Notes: generated from the letters alone by a model not told the origin. A stretch of DNA of 64,000 nt from Eutrigla gurnardus (GCA_963514095.1 OY741264.1:19039553-19103552); one strand, 5' to 3'; positions 11,812-23,870 are shown, counted from the first letter of the stretch. Made by a program: numbers and translations.

Positions 11812-12075
11812 TAGACTTGCTCCGCAAGGTGCGTGGCTACAACAATAATCACCGTATGTTCTTCTTCGTGTACTTTACGCACCTAATGTTGTTCTGATGA
11901 CCGTTCCGTCTGGTTGAATCACCGCAATGTCGTTTTCTACTTTATAAAAACGGCCAGTTGACACAGAAAACTGCATTTTGATAAGCTGTTGCACTCTTCA
12001 GACTCATGGTGTGAGCGGTACTGGAGTGGAACCGGACCGGTACTTTTATAATTAAAATGCGCTGGGTGTCTCCGT
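11812..12075 (-). repeat. Family C repeat (hAT-related)
   Basis: Reverse-complement match to 60850-61150: shared words are 'gtagacttgctccgcaag', 'gtgtactttac', 'gatgttgttctgatg'-like, 'gttgcactct' and the GGTACxGG cluster. At 60.9 kb the same sequence sits between the inverted repeats of a hAT element. This is therefore a piece of that family without its ends. Confidence 0.65.
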
Positions 12076-12420
12076 CCAAAATTGGCTACAGATTGAATGG
12101 CACTGGTTAACACTTAAAGGCCTATGTTACATGTGGACTCTAAATGGACCACATTTAGTACATTAATGTAAAGATGTGTAAAGATACCACCAGAAAACAA
12201 ATTGAATATGCTTAAATATTGATGCTATGTTAGAAATCATTATACATGGGTTGTCAGTTAATTTAATTGGGTACATCCCCAATGTCATTCTTTGCTTAGC
12301 AACATTTCACACATCATGATTCCCGGAGCTGTTCATTCATGTGTGTCTGCAGGCCAACGGGACTCAGCAGGGTTAAAGCTCTTCAACTAGCCAGCAGACC
12401 CATCAGGTGTCTCTTCAACA

Positions 12421-12488
12421 CCCCCCCCCCCCCCCTCCCCCCATGCTGGCTTCTCATCTGACTGATCAAGTCAATCTGTCAGTGTGTA

Positions 12489-12572
<84 letters not shown>

Positions 12573-12610
12573 TGAAAGAGAAAGAAAGAAAGAGAAAGAA
12601 AGAGATAGAA
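12421..12610 (+). repeat. Compound microsatellite: (C)n, (TG)n, (GAAA)n
   Basis: A 15-bp C run with a short continuation (12421-12442), about 80 bp of TG repeats (12494-12575) and an AAAG/GAAA run (12575-12610) lie together. Confidence 0.95.
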
Positions 12611-13709
12611 ATATTTAATATTTGCCTTTTAGATGTTTGATGTTAATCAAAAATAAAGTATACATAACATTTTTAAAATAGCAACATTGTGTTCTAGTTT
12701 TCATCAGGATTAGTTCTAATCCTGATGAACATCTGTGTGAATGGGTAAATGTTAATGTGGAGAGTACTTTTACTTGGTCCATTTATCATTTAGAGTCAGC
12801 TGTGTGTTTGCTGTTATCCGCAGTACTTGTAATCCTTATTATTATTTCTATTACTGCTCTGATTACATGTATCATTTCTGTCCAATGGATTGACTCTGTT
12901 TTCCCTGTAAAAGGGTTTATAGGGAGGTTTTCCTTATCAGCTAAGAGGACACAGTGGCACAGATGGGAAAGCCCTTCATGATTTTGGGTTCTATCAATAA
13001 AGCAGATTAACAGATGCTGAAGATAATTTACAGAAATGATGGCCAAATATGAAATTTGTAACAAACCAGACTTTTCGTCACATTTTTTTGTCCACATGCT
13101 TGTAGATGCATTATATTGTTTTTTCTGACACAGTTGTTCATCTTTTGATGATTTAATAAGGAGACTTCATCCATTCAAGTCTTGGAGCTGCTCCAACTGT
13201 CAGCCACTTCACATCGTCTCTGCAGGAAACGATACTTGAAATACCTCCTCCCACTTGGCAGCTCTGCTGTGCTATTACACAGACTGAAATACATTCCTGT
13301 AATACATTACAACGTTTTGTAGGAGAAAACACAAATACCTGCATGTTGTAAACCCATCCACCACCCACCTGCTGTCCCCCATACGTGGACCAGCATCCAG
13401 ATGTTCTTTAACAACCATTTCCACTCTCAAACCAGTAATTATGCTCCTGCAGCTTTGTTTTCGGCCCAGTAGATACACACATATCTCTGCTACTGGGACA
13501 CAGGCACGGTCTGAATACCTTCCACTGCATTGTTGTCATTTCACAAGTCTAATCCTCAATTCACTGACCTGTCGACACTCGCACTGGCGTGCACACACGC
13601 ACCCACAAAATAACATTATTCAAGGGCTTATTCTCAGGCCTTACAAGCTTGAACGTGCTGAAAAATATATAGTCAAAAAAGAGCTGAACAAACCGTACTT
13701 GGCCTGGAA

Positions 13710-13711
<2 letters not shown>
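12611..13711. other. No gene recognised
   Basis: AT-rich. The words around 12925-13005 ('gttttccttatcagctaag' to 'tcaataaa') recall the 3' UTR of a LINE, too little for a call. Confidence 0.4.

Positions 13712-13783
<72 letters not shown>
13712..13783 (+). repeat. (TG)n microsatellite
   Basis: A pure TG run of about 36 units. Apparent reading frames through it are Cys-Val or Thr-His artefacts. Confidence 0.97.
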
Positions 13784-13784
<1 letters not shown>

Positions 13785-14429
13785 CTTGAAAAAACACTAA
13801 ATAATGAAACAATTGTTGCTTAAACATCCAGTGCTGAATTTAGAGTACAAAGAAAACAACAGGGTTACCTTTGAGACCCTGACTGACACTGGTCTGCCGG
13901 ACGAAAGGAAATGTTTGCGAGAACACAACATACATTTTTCCAGAGAGACCATTTCTTTGTCTGTGACATAAGGCAGTTGCTAAAGATAAGACCTGAAAAT
14001 GAGTCGGATAGAGAGGACGGACAACACGCTCCTTCAGAAATACACTTTTGATTCTTACACATTGCCTTGCGTACGTCGACCTGTGGTTCGAGATTAGCAG
14101 CACATTCAAAAATAATGGCGACAATGGACAGATTCAGTGCTCCAAAATGTGAGACCGCTTTCAACACCATGTGATACAGAGAAGCATTAAGTCCATCTAT
14201 CCCCATCTTTCACAGCTCAGTCCTCCTCTGACAGCAGCTGCTTGACTCATTGCAACCCATCATGCTTATTAGACTTTCCAATACCCTTTTCTCCTGTGAA
14301 GTGACATACATGTTCTCCTGCCTTCATGTTCAATAAGATCACAGCCACAAAATGAAACCACTGACCATTTACTGACTCACTGGTCTATTAAAATAATAGA
14401 CTGTGTATAAGAAGTCTAATTGAGTCTGG
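13784..14429. other. No gene recognised
   Basis: No motif or repeat signature recognised on either strand. Confidence 0.4.
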
Positions 14430-14625
14430 ATTGGTGGGTGCTAGGCTATGCTAACATTGTAGCTGCTACATCAACACTCCAAATAAGGTAATCTAGACAT
14501 AAATACAGCCGAGAACCTGTTATTTGGATCACAGACAGTCTCTGGCTTCTCCACATAGTCTGGTCTGGTCTCTGGACTAATATGAGCTACCATCGTAGAG
14601 CTCTGGGGGACCACAGACACAGGAG
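14430..14625 (-). repeat. Family B repeat, head segment, inverted
   Basis: The reverse complement matches 47370-47560: 'gagactgtctgtgatccaaa', 'gctgtatttatgtct' and 'gcagctacaatgttagcat' occur in both. It holds one copy of the 82-bp unit that is present three times at 47206-47452. Its orientation is opposite to the related segment at 15745-16110. Confidence 0.7.
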
Positions 14626-15744
14626 TTTATTTCCTCTGTTTCTGATTCAGCAACGTCATGATGACAGGCCTTCGCATCACAACATCATGTGAAAATGTGC
14701 TTCATTTTGGTGTGAACACAGCATTCGTCTTCATGGTAGAAGCCGTAAAGTAGGACATGATATTAAGAGGTAGAGAGAAGAGGCTGTAATTAGTTTTTGT
14801 TTGGAGGACGGTGTGTTTTGGGTTGAAGATGACAAACTGAAAAGGAAATAGCTCGTTGGGCTGCTGGATCTCTGACTGCACAGAAAAAGCTTCACCAGGC
14901 TTGTCTGTTGAGAAGTCTGTGTGAGGAGGAACCGAGCAGCTACGGCTGCCTCCTTCCTCTGGGAATAATGTCTATGTGTGTTTCTGAACACACACACAGC
15001 AGTATAGTGAATTCTGTTGGCTCCCAATAACAGAAAGAGGAATTGTTCAAATTATAACGGCATTGTTGCTCTGAAATCACAGTAAAAACGTATACACACA
15101 CAGTCATGAAAGACCAATTTGTCATTGTCTGTTTTCCCTTCACCACAGAGCAGCTGACATTTCGGAGATTCATGGTTTTGGATGCCAGCAGCAACAAGCT
15201 GGTATCATCTGGGACACATCCTCGGGTCCAGCCACCATTCACACGCTGCGCTCGCTGCCAGAAGTAAACAATAGTCAGCCGATGACTGTGTGAGTGTATA
15301 ACAGGTAACCCTTGCCGTGATGCGTTGCTCTTCCCAGGGAGAACAAAACCAGGGTATTGCTATTGAAGCCCACGTGAAGCTGGCACTGAAGCTTCAGCCG
15401 TTCAAAAGACTCAAATCACTCACCATTGTTTATACACTATAGGTAACATTTCAATGACATTAATACAAAGTAAAACCATCCCTAACATCTCCGATATTTC
15501 AAATTTCCTTCCTACTTCACCATTTGCTTCCACATTTAAAGAGGCAAGTCAGCATAGCGTCGCCTTTCAGCATCCAGCATTCACACTGCAATTACTGATT
15601 TTCTAGCTATATGTTCAAATATAACATGAAATATGTTTTACAATGTTCAGTTGTTGATTTGCTTCTTGAATCTGATGTTTTGGGTCCAGTATTTAGTTTG
15701 TGAGCTCAGCTTCAAATGTGTTGATAAGAGGAATTCTTCATGAC
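14626..15744. other. No gene recognised
   Basis: A 'ggtgtgaacacagcattcg' word near 14710 resembles the family B end. Otherwise nothing is recognisable. Confidence 0.4.
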
Positions 15745-16110
15745 TAAATACTTTTTACTGATCACCATCATTATGGAGTTATTTCAGCATCTTTTGTATA
15801 TGTTTATTAATTTAAATCACAAATATTCACAAATTCTGGGTTCCTCCAGCTGTGGTAAACCAGCCGACGTGTATTACTAGATCTAGTGAATCCAGCTTGG
15901 TGAAATCCACCTCTGGATGATGTCATGAACTCAGACAGGACTGTGTTGGTTTCCTGGTGGATCTGGGACTTCAACATGTACAAAGCAGCAATTGTGGTGA
16001 TTTCAGCCGTGATGGATGAAACACTGTCTACATGGAGGGAAGCCTCGTCTCCTCACTGGTGCGTCTAGCCTGAGTGACGCAAATAAAAACAAATGATCCC
16101 AGTCTTGCAG
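15745..16110 (+). repeat. Family B repeat, distal segment
   Basis: Collinear with 47590-47935. Shared words include 'tttttactgatcaccatcat', 'gtgaatccagcttggtgaaa', 'gatgatgtcatgaactcaga' and 'acttcaacatgtacaaagca'. In the 47-kb copy this segment follows the head segment in the same orientation. Here the head lies 1.1 kb away and is inverted. Confidence 0.7.
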
Positions 16111-16552
16111 AAGTAATGCTTTGTGTTTGGCTACAATGTGGTATTAGTCTATTAGTTTATCCTAAATAAGGCAATGTGTGCTGAAACAATCCTCCCACAC
16201 CATCCAGTCAGTAAATGGTCAGTAGTTTCAAATAGTAATAGTGACCATTTCTGCCTTGATTGATGACATGTTGCCCAGGGGTGAAAAACACTTTACGTTT
16301 GGTGCGAACACCGCATTAGAGGTTAATTGTGCTTCTAATACAAGCAGTATATAAATTCAGCCAGTCTTCACCGCCTTTCCGACAATACATAGTGCATTAA
16401 CTGCTACCACACACTCCTTGGAGCCTGGCTGTAGAGGACTGAGGGGAGGATGCCAGGAGTGGAGGTCTGGTTAGCCAGAGGACAACAACCATGTTGGGGT
16501 TTACTGTCTGAGCCTTGTTTTTCCACTCAACGCCAGATTCATCACCCTGACA

Positions 16553-16630
<78 letters not shown>

Positions 16631-16814
16631 CACAGAGCAGAGATTAATTAATGAAAGACGAGAATTCATGAGTGAAAACTGTGCTTCGTTCAGTAATCCT
16701 ATTGGAGTACCCTGTCAAGTTGGATTCATGTGGCAGAAAAGTTCATCTTAAGCAAAAAAAATATCTATTTAAATGATTTAATAAAATGTTGTATAAATGA
16801 GGCTAATAATATTA
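16111..16814. other. (CA)n microsatellite in unrecognised sequence
   Basis: A CA run of about 40 units fills 16555-16634. The rest of this stretch shows no gene, apart from a 'ggtgcgaacaccgcattag' word near 16300 that resembles the end of family B. Confidence 0.7.
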
Positions 16815-17788
16815 ATTAGGGCCACGGTGCAATCGCACCGAGCACTGGCCCCTACAGCTATGAAATAGCTTTAAAACGTAGACACAAGTCTTGTGTCCTG
16901 GTGTGTCAATCCACGTTTCAATAGGTCATATAGTTTCTGATCAATCACTGTTCAATGACCATGATTGTTTTGGGAGAAATCATGAGATTATAATGGGTGT
17001 GTATTGCGCGGAACCTTCTGGGCTAGAGTGGATGACATCATCGCTGTCATCCACAGCAGAGTGTGAGGGCTCCTCGAAATACTTCAGATTTTTTTCCTTT
17101 CCAAACTCCTCCCGGCCACAATTTTCACTCTACAGACGTGATATTTTCCAATTTTGTAGACAAACTTGTCCTGTCTCTCACAATCTGCTCAAAAACTCTG
17201 TGACATTTACAGAATTTGAACTAGCAACCTCTAAGCGCGGCCACGTCAGTTTTTCTCCCCATTGACTTACAATACAAATTGAGAAACAGATTTTCAAAGG
17301 AACCTGAAATGAGCAGCATTTCTAACTCACCCTAGCGTCCACATTTCTGACACTAGGAAAAGATAAAAGTGATCAGTGTCTTCAGCAGAGTCTTGTGGCG
17401 CTAACGGTGTGGAAATTTTGGCGATAGGAGTTTCGATGTGAGCGTGGCAAGCTTTTGTTCGGAGCCTCCGCAAAGCCGGAATGGAGCGATAGAGAGAGGC
17501 AGAGAGAGGCTTGAACGCAGTTATACACACACGCCAAGGGCCGTTGCTATGGTGATGGCGCTCTGTGGCTTTGATCTTGAGAAGTGACAGCAGGTGTGCT
17601 CTGATTGGCGGACAGGAGCAGTGGACAGGAGCAGTCAGTGGGATTTGTCTTGATCTTCTGCTGAGATATACTTTCACCTAGAAACTCCATTTGAACTTTA
17701 AAATATCTCTCTCTGTCTCACTCAGAAGTGACAGCAGGTGCGCTCTGATTGGCTGACAGGAGCAGTCAGTGGGAGTTGTAGTTTTTCA

Positions 17789-18264
17789 AACAATACATAG
17801 TACTTAGTAATTCTCAGTACTCGAGTCTCAGTAGTACTCGGTAGTACTCGGTAGTACTTGAGTGACAGCTGAGCTCAGTGACATGTACTGGCAAACAGTT
17901 TGACAATACATAGTACCTAGTAGTTCTCAGTACTTGAGTCTCAGTAGTACTCGGTAGTACTTGAGTGACAGCTGAGCTCGGTGACATGTACTGGCAAACA
18001 GTTGAGTGCGATAGTACTTACTAGTTCTAAGTACTTGAGTCTCAGTAGTACTCGGTAGTACTCGGTAGTACTCGGTAGTACTTGAGTGACAGCTGAGCTC
18101 AGTGACATGTACTGGCAAACAGTTGAGTGCGAAGCACTCAACTGTTTGACAATACATAGTACCTAGTAGTTCTCAGTACTTGAGTCTCAGTAGTACTCGG
18201 TAGTACTCGGTAGTACTTGAGTGACAGCTGAGCTCGGTGACATGTACTGGCAACAGTTGAGTGC
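17789..18264 (+). repeat. Hierarchical minisatellite, 4 units of 107-139 bp
   Basis: Units begin near 17789, 17901, 18009 and 18148. Each reads through 'agtctcagtagtactcgg', then 'gagtgacagctgagctc', then 'gacatgtactggcaa'. Inside each unit the 10-mer TAGTACTCGG is itself tandem, in 2, 1, 3 and 2 copies. Unit lengths differ mainly by these inner copies and by the palindrome at the end of unit 3. Confidence 0.9.
18116..18148. repeat. Perfect 15-bp inverted repeat, 3-nt loop
   Basis: CAAACAGTTGAGTGC at 18116-18130 and its exact reverse complement at 18134-18148 are separated by GAA. It sits at the junction of minisatellite units 3 and 4. Confidence 0.95.
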
Positions 18265-18410
18265 AAAGTATTTGTAGTTGTATTTGCCTCTAAAACAACT
18301 CCGTCTGGTTTGAAATCTCGAAGAATCTCATCGTAATGTATATACTGTCCGGCAGTAGCCCCCGTGGCCCTTTCAAAATTTCCAGCGGGGGCATTTTCTA
18401 GTTGTAATAA

Positions 18411-19954
18411 TTATTGATAGATGAACGAACCCCTCAGTGAAAACCTTCAGAAAAATTATTTTACATTAATTTGGAAAGTTTGGTGGATGTAAGTGATATT
18501 GAAGTGGAGATTTCTGGCTCAGTCAGAGAAACCAGCCTTTAAACCTTTTTAAAGACACTACAGGTGAATACAGGAAATAAAATGTAACTAACAGATTACA
18601 TCACGAAACTACCCCCAGTTGATTACTGATATTAAGACATTTTGTATTGCATGTTTTGTTTAAATGATCTTATTAAATGTGTGCTATTGTGCATACATAA
18701 CAGAAATCTGAAACATTTATAAAACCAGGTTCACAATGTTCCTTTGTTTCGTTTTGTTGACTTATAAGTGATATATAAAACTGACAACTGAATTTTGGAT
18801 TTCTATTTTTGGCTGGAACAAAGGGGCCCTATAAGTGACCCTCTGGCTGACTAAGTAAGTAAGTAAGGGACCGTTCTGTATTCATGGAATGGACCACCAG
18901 AGGAAAATGGGGGCGGGGGGGATGTCTTAATATTCTTTGTTGAGGGGTGGGTCACCCAACAATTTTTAGTCTGGGGGGAGGGGGGGTCCTCCGCTTTTGT
19001 CATGAAAACAGCAACATTTCAAATATAGTATAAACATGCATCTCAGCAACACATTCATTTTTTTAAAGTTAAAGGACAGCGTGAGAGTGAAAGGGGCAAG
19101 AGAGAGGGAGACATGCTTTAAAAGAGGGCAGCAGGCAGCAGCCTCGGTTCATGGGTCGGTAACTCTACCACTGAGCTATCAGCACACTTAACACATTTGT
19201 GTAATCAGTCAGATCTAGTAGTGCTCTTATGATGGGGCAGTCATATTATACTTATTGACTGGACAGATGTTCGTCACACGACGCTATTTATGTGAAATAT
19301 TAATAACTGACCATTTGTCACTCAATATTTGTGATGTGACATATTTAGTTGATTAATTGTCTGGGGGGGGCTCATATTAATTCTGCCATGTCAATTGCAG
19401 GGTCATTTTAAAATAAATTATCGCCAGGGTGGTTATGCATAAAGTGATCAGAGGTCCAAAAATCCCTCCAGTGGATCTTAAAATAAATGAGCAGTCCCTA
19501 AGTGACTAAGGCCGTGATCAAAGTTTCACCTTTGGTCAGTCTCAATCAGTGGCGTTTTCTTGCAGAGGCCAAGGGAAGCCAGGCTTCCTCAGTTTTTTCA
19601 GAATATAACATCATCATCATCAGGGGTCAATTTAAAGGGGGGCCATGACAGTAGCTAAAAAAGAGACACAATCAACAAACACAAGCGGCACACACACACC
19701 GCACAACAACATTCAACACATCTAGTGTCCTACGTCACCAAGGGGCGTTGCTCATGAAGCTGCACGCACAGCATTCAAGACATGACACAGACACATGGAC
19801 AGACATCACTGCTGCAGTGTTGAAATGTGAAATACAAAGCTGGAGAAAGCCAACACGTCTAGAACACACAGAATACGGTGGATCTACAAGATAACGAGTT
19901 CAACGTTATCAGAGCCTGAAAGCTAAATCCCCCACAGAAGCTGTAGCTAGCGTT
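18411..19954. other. No gene; tRNA-like fragment at 19136-19186
   Basis: No gene recognised. Around 19136-19186 the minus strand reads TGATAGCTCAGTGGTAGAG, a good box A, followed by TTACCGACCCATGAACCGA. It is half of a tRNA or tRNA-derived SINE, with no second half visible. From 19550 'cagtggcgttttcttgcaga' hints at a DNA transposon end without a partner. Confidence 0.4.
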
Positions 19955-20318
19955 AGCAAGGCAGATGTAGCCCCACCCATCTACCTTCAAACACTGGTCA
20001 AACCACATGCCCCGAAGCGAGCACTTCGCTCCTCTACTTCAGCTGGCCGGCTAGTACCACCATCGCTGACATCAAACAAATGTCGCTCAGCAAAGTCCAG
20101 ACTCTTCTCTGTTCTGGGCGCCTCAGTGGTGGAACGAACTCCCGACCAAATGTCAGGACAGCAGAGTGTATTTTCTATTTTTAGCTCTTACTTTATCGGC
20201 AATGATATGTTGTGGTTTCTTTGTTTCTTTCTTTTGACAAATGTACTTATTGTAAGTCGCTTTGGACAAAAGCATCTGCTAAATGACCGAAATGTAAATG
20301 TAAATACATGTAAATGAA
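19955..20318 (+). pseudogene. 5'-truncated LINE ORF2 tail and 3' UTR
   Basis: From about 19970 the DNA matches the C-terminal coding end of the minus-strand LINE at 52175-52420. The shared protein words are YLQTLVKPHAPKRAL, SSTSAGRLVPP and KCRSAKSRLFS. Frames break after that, then a 3' UTR follows with 'gtaagtcgctttggacaaaa' and a tail built of 'aaatgtaaatg' units, the usual end of this L2-like family in fish. It supplies the 3' end that the 52-kb copy lacks. It encodes no complete domain. Confidence 0.8.
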
Positions 20319-20846
20319 ATTATATTTAGTGAGCGACAGACGATGGATATGATTGCAGAGAAGAGGGGTCCAGACAGGAAGAAGACAGGAGACAAAGGCA
20401 TGAAGGGACAGCTCAGACAGTCTTCTTATCCTGGCTGACGTGAAGTGCCACGATTTAAGGCATTCACTTTCAATCACTTAAAAGCTGTGAGCCAGCAACT
20501 CCCCGGAGCGGCCCTGGCGTCCCACGCCAAATCCATCAAGGCTGACTGAGAGAGAGAGAGATGGATTTCCTGTTGTAAAACAATCTTGTGCTTGGCGAAA
20601 AAAGGAATTCATCATTTGGGATAAAGATCAGACTGTCCTGGTTTTTACGATACCATCAGAAGAAAAATTGAGGCGAGAGATAAATAAAAAAAAATAGTGG
20701 ATTATTGGGCGTAACAGACACCTCAGTTGCTGGCTGACATAGAAAACCGACAAACTACATATCAGCCAGGGATTAAATACCAAATATCCTTCCCCTCTTC
20801 ATTTGTATTCTGAGCAACAAGTTTGTCTTATAGTAAGAGAAGTATG
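20319..20846. other. No gene recognised
   Basis: Nothing recognisable between the LINE tail and the hAT element. Confidence 0.4.
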
Positions 20847-20854
20847 TTCATACG

Positions 20855-22134
20855 CAGGGCCGGCCGCTGGCATAAACACTCTATGCGGTTGTTTAGGGCC
20901 ACAACCACTAGAGGGGGCCACACGATCAATGTGTTTTGCATTTTGTCCCTCTCTTTATTCCAATACAACAAATCACGGTAACATATCAATTTAAACTGAC
21001 GTATTATTAGCAAACTATACAGGGAAAATACACAGGAGTGAAAAAATAAACCAATAAAGTCAGTTTGTGACTTGCTGCTTCGTGCGTAACCATGGTGACA
21101 CGGCACCGCAGCCGGGGCATTATGGGTAATGTAACGTTCCGATCTTTATTAAGCCCTTGGCTTTGTATACTTGCTGGTCTGACTGGGAAAACAGCATTAT
21201 GGCTCCTAAAAGAAAATTTAAGAGTGGTGCTGAAGGACGGAAGAAAAAAAAGATGGAGATGGAGAGAAGAGCACAAGATAAAGGTATGTTATAATGTGAC
21301 TGTTTAATCTCAGTGAATTAACTGGAGCAATCTGCCGTTTTGCTTGCTAGCACGCTGCATTGCAGCTATTGTAAAAAAAAAAATAGCATTGTGAGAGCAC
21401 TTTAGTGTTGTGTCCGATATGTCGGCAACACTTATAAGCAGGGGGTTATTAAACGTAATAATACATAAGCAAGCTAGCCTGTAAGCTAGCCGGGCAGTCA
21501 ATCTCTACACTGCAGCTGGGGGCGGGGATGACGAGGGCTCTCTGCTGGCTGCGTGTCAAGAGATGTGAAAAGTAGACGGTGAAAACACAGCTTTTAATCA
21601 AGAATGGACTATGAACAGACTCTTGCAGGCAGTTCAATGTGTCAAATTTAGCTTTAATTGGTTTCATTTGTCATTGGCTTTACTTATTGACCTTGTTGTA
21701 GGCAAGTTAATTGCTTTTATAGTATAAAGTTGTTGACTTTATTATTTATTATTTAGAAAATTTTGCACTTTTACTGTTCATTGCTATTTGTCAAAATCTG
21801 TTACTTTTTTGGTGTTCATTTGCCATTGTTTTTACTTATAGGCCTTGTTAAATCCAAGTGCGTTGCTTTTACAGTTTAAATATAGACAGTTGACATATAT
21901 TTTTTATTATTTTGAACACTTTTCAATTGGTAATTGTCTTAGCCTCTCAGAATTTGATATTGTTTTGAGGATACATTGTATTAAAATAAAGTAAGATATT
22001 TGTTGTTAATCATGTGCATGTCTGTTTTAATTCAATTACGAGCAGTGCGTGTGATTTGGTGGTTGCCCTGTGCTCGTTTTGGGGCCACAAACAAAATCTT
22101 GCTTAGGGCCTCCAAAGTCCTAGGGCCGGCCCTG
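20855..22134 (+). mobile_element. hAT element, internally deleted, perfect 8-bp TSD
   Basis: The ends are CAGGGCCGGCC at 20855 and GGCCGGCCCTG ending at 22134. A perfect 8-bp duplication TTCATACG lies at 20847-20854 and 22135-22142. An 8-bp duplication with CAGGG-type termini is diagnostic of hAT. At 1,280 bp it is too short for a full transposase and keeps only a first-exon remnant (21199-21283). Confidence 0.92.
21199..21283 (+). pseudogene. First coding exon of a hAT transposase
   Basis: An ATG at 21199 opens 28 codons beginning MAPKRKFKSGAEGRKKKK, a basic N-terminus like that of ZMYM-type hAT transposases. It is followed at once by a consensus splice donor, AAAG|GTATGTT, at 21283/21284. 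Downstream there is only AT-rich sequence up to the element's right end, so the remaining exons were removed. The Lys/Arg run would act as a nuclear localisation signal in the full protein. No function is possible from this remnant. The family call rests on this short match and on the element's termini. Confidence 0.55.
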
Positions 22135-22769
22135 TTCATACGGTACATACTCACTGATGGAGTCACGTAGCTACATATAGCATACAAAGCAGTGCTCGGA
22201 CATGAAATTTCCCCAAAAGTGCAGTTCCTCAAATGTCCACTTGAGGCCCTAAAAGCAAGTCAATCTACATGGACGTCCATGTTAATATAATCAACTTTAC
22301 AGCAGAAATATACATGTTTACAGCCTGGAACGGAAATCATGTTTGGTGTCTGTAGCTAACCCGCTACCCCCCCTCTTCAATGACAACTGTATGAGTTCAA
22401 ATACAAGACTTATTAACATTAGGAATAACCTTGAGCTTCACAACAGCTCTTCAGAAACCCATGGGTGATGTTCAATAGACAACATCCATTTTACCCAGTC
22501 AATGACAATGTCCCATACAGTCATTATGGTAATTAATTAATTAATTAATTAATTAATGGTAAATAGACTCAGGTACTGTGCGTAACCTACAACTTGAGGT
22601 TGTACAACGTACAACTTGAGATCCTTCTATTAAGCTACATGGTGCGAGTACATTGGAATTTTTCTTTTACATATTACTTATCTGACAGTTTTATTTACTT
22701 GATTTATATTTTAAAAACCTATAAATAAACCTTATACCCAACGCAGTGTTGTTGTCACAGTTCTTCATT
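22135..22769. other. No gene; (TTAA)n at 22531-22557
   Basis: Ordinary AT-rich sequence with a 27-bp (AATT/TTAA)n run. Confidence 0.6.
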
Positions 22770-23290
22770 CCAGGGGTTTGTTCCAGAAAGCAGGTTTAAC
22801 TCTGAACCTGACACTGAATGTTGAGTCAACCAACCCTGAGATGGGGAACTCAGAGTTGATTGAACTAATCCAGAACAGCTGTTCTGGAACCAAAAACTCT
22901 GAGTATGTAAATTCTGAGTTACACGCGTGTCCACCGTCTATAAAAGTAATCATCAATGGAGCTCCGATACTATGAGTCACCATGTAAACCGGGGAGAAAC
23001 GAGGGCCTCCTAATTCACGCCACTAGAGTTAGAGATATTATTTCTTGTTTGTGGAGAAAACAAGCTCATCCTCGGAAAGTGGAGCAACACAGCTGCAGCT
23101 GCAAAGGAGAGGCAGATGGTGTGGGAGGCAACTGCTGCCCGAGTCAATGTGTATGACTGAATGAAATAATCAATTGATTTAAAAGTTGCTAACACTCAGG
23201 TCAGCAGTGCGACACAGCGGTGTGATGGTAAGTAAGGCTGTCTAATGTGCAGGCAACAGGCGTTTGATTCCTGTCGCGCGCTACTGAATA
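22770..23290 (+). repeat. Family E element, copy 1, right end missing
   Basis: It begins 'gggtttgttccagaaagcag' and is collinear with 42922-43410 and 50781-51250. It contains a Myb-like coding remnant: the frame ending at the TGA near 23157 reads AKERQMVWEATAARVNVYD. It also has a tRNA-like module at 23208-23275 ending in TTTGATTCC. The inverted right end seen in copy 3 is absent. Confidence 0.65.
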
Positions 23291-23544
23291 GTGAAGTGTA
23301 ATGGAATTCTTTTTGATTAAGGTGCAATCCCACGGGCACAAAGTGGCTAAAGCTGGAAATGAAGCAAAAGAATAAAGATCTTTCATTATATAAAGCACTA
23401 ATATTGCAAATACAAATTAAACATTTTGGTAACAAGAGCTTCTTGAGTCCACTGAGTTGTTTTTGTGGAACGGACTATGTAGACTGTAATAAATATTTCA
23501 GTTTTTCAGGTCCTTGATGCCCGATTTCTGACATGTTTTTATGT
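23291..23544. other. No gene recognised
   Basis: Spacer without recognisable content. Confidence 0.4.
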
Positions 23545-23870
23545 GTTGGTTGATCTGTCTGCCTGACTGATACAATGAATATTGATCAATAATGCTACAA
23601 ATGCTATAAGCCAGATAAATGAAGACTGTAATGGCTTACAGGGCTGAACCCCATTTTGCCGCTTTAAAATGATTGAAGTGAGGTGAACAGAGGAAAAAAC
23701 TTGATATTGATATTGACAAACTGCATGATTTGTGGTTGAATAAAGGTCCCAGTATTAATATACTATGTTATCATGATAGTCAGCATATCGCAAAATGTAT
23801 AACATCACACTTAAGTATCGTGATTATATCGTTTCGTAGGGCCTCTGCTGATTTCCACCCTCATTACCTA
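23545..23870 (+). repeat. Family F repeat, short copy
   Basis: It shares 'gacaaactgcatgatttg'-like, 'gcatatcgcaa' and 'taagtatcgtgattatatc' words with 28890-29400, and ends in 'cctctgctgatttccaccct', the family's right edge. It has only about one unit of the minisatellite that is expanded in the 29-kb copy. Confidence 0.6.

Larger units (their letters stand above)
16815..18410. repeat. Family D large fish repeat
   Basis: The left edge 'gggccacggtgcaatcgcac' and 'ggcccctacagctatgaaat' and the right edge 'cccccgtggccctttcaaaa' with 'gcgggggcattttctagttg' are words I associate with a widespread non-coding teleost repeat. The interior holds two direct copies of a 'gaagtgacagcaggtg' segment (17580 and 17725) and the minisatellite at 17789-18264. 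No target duplication was identified. Confidence 0.55.

Noticed and set aside
17927..18157. Repetitive Tyr/Ser/Thr-rich minus-strand frames
   Set aside because: Produced by the minisatellite; the frame shifts between units and has no start context.
19136..19186. tRNA gene on the minus strand
   Set aside because: Only the D-arm/box A half is tRNA-like; no matching acceptor or T-arm is present.
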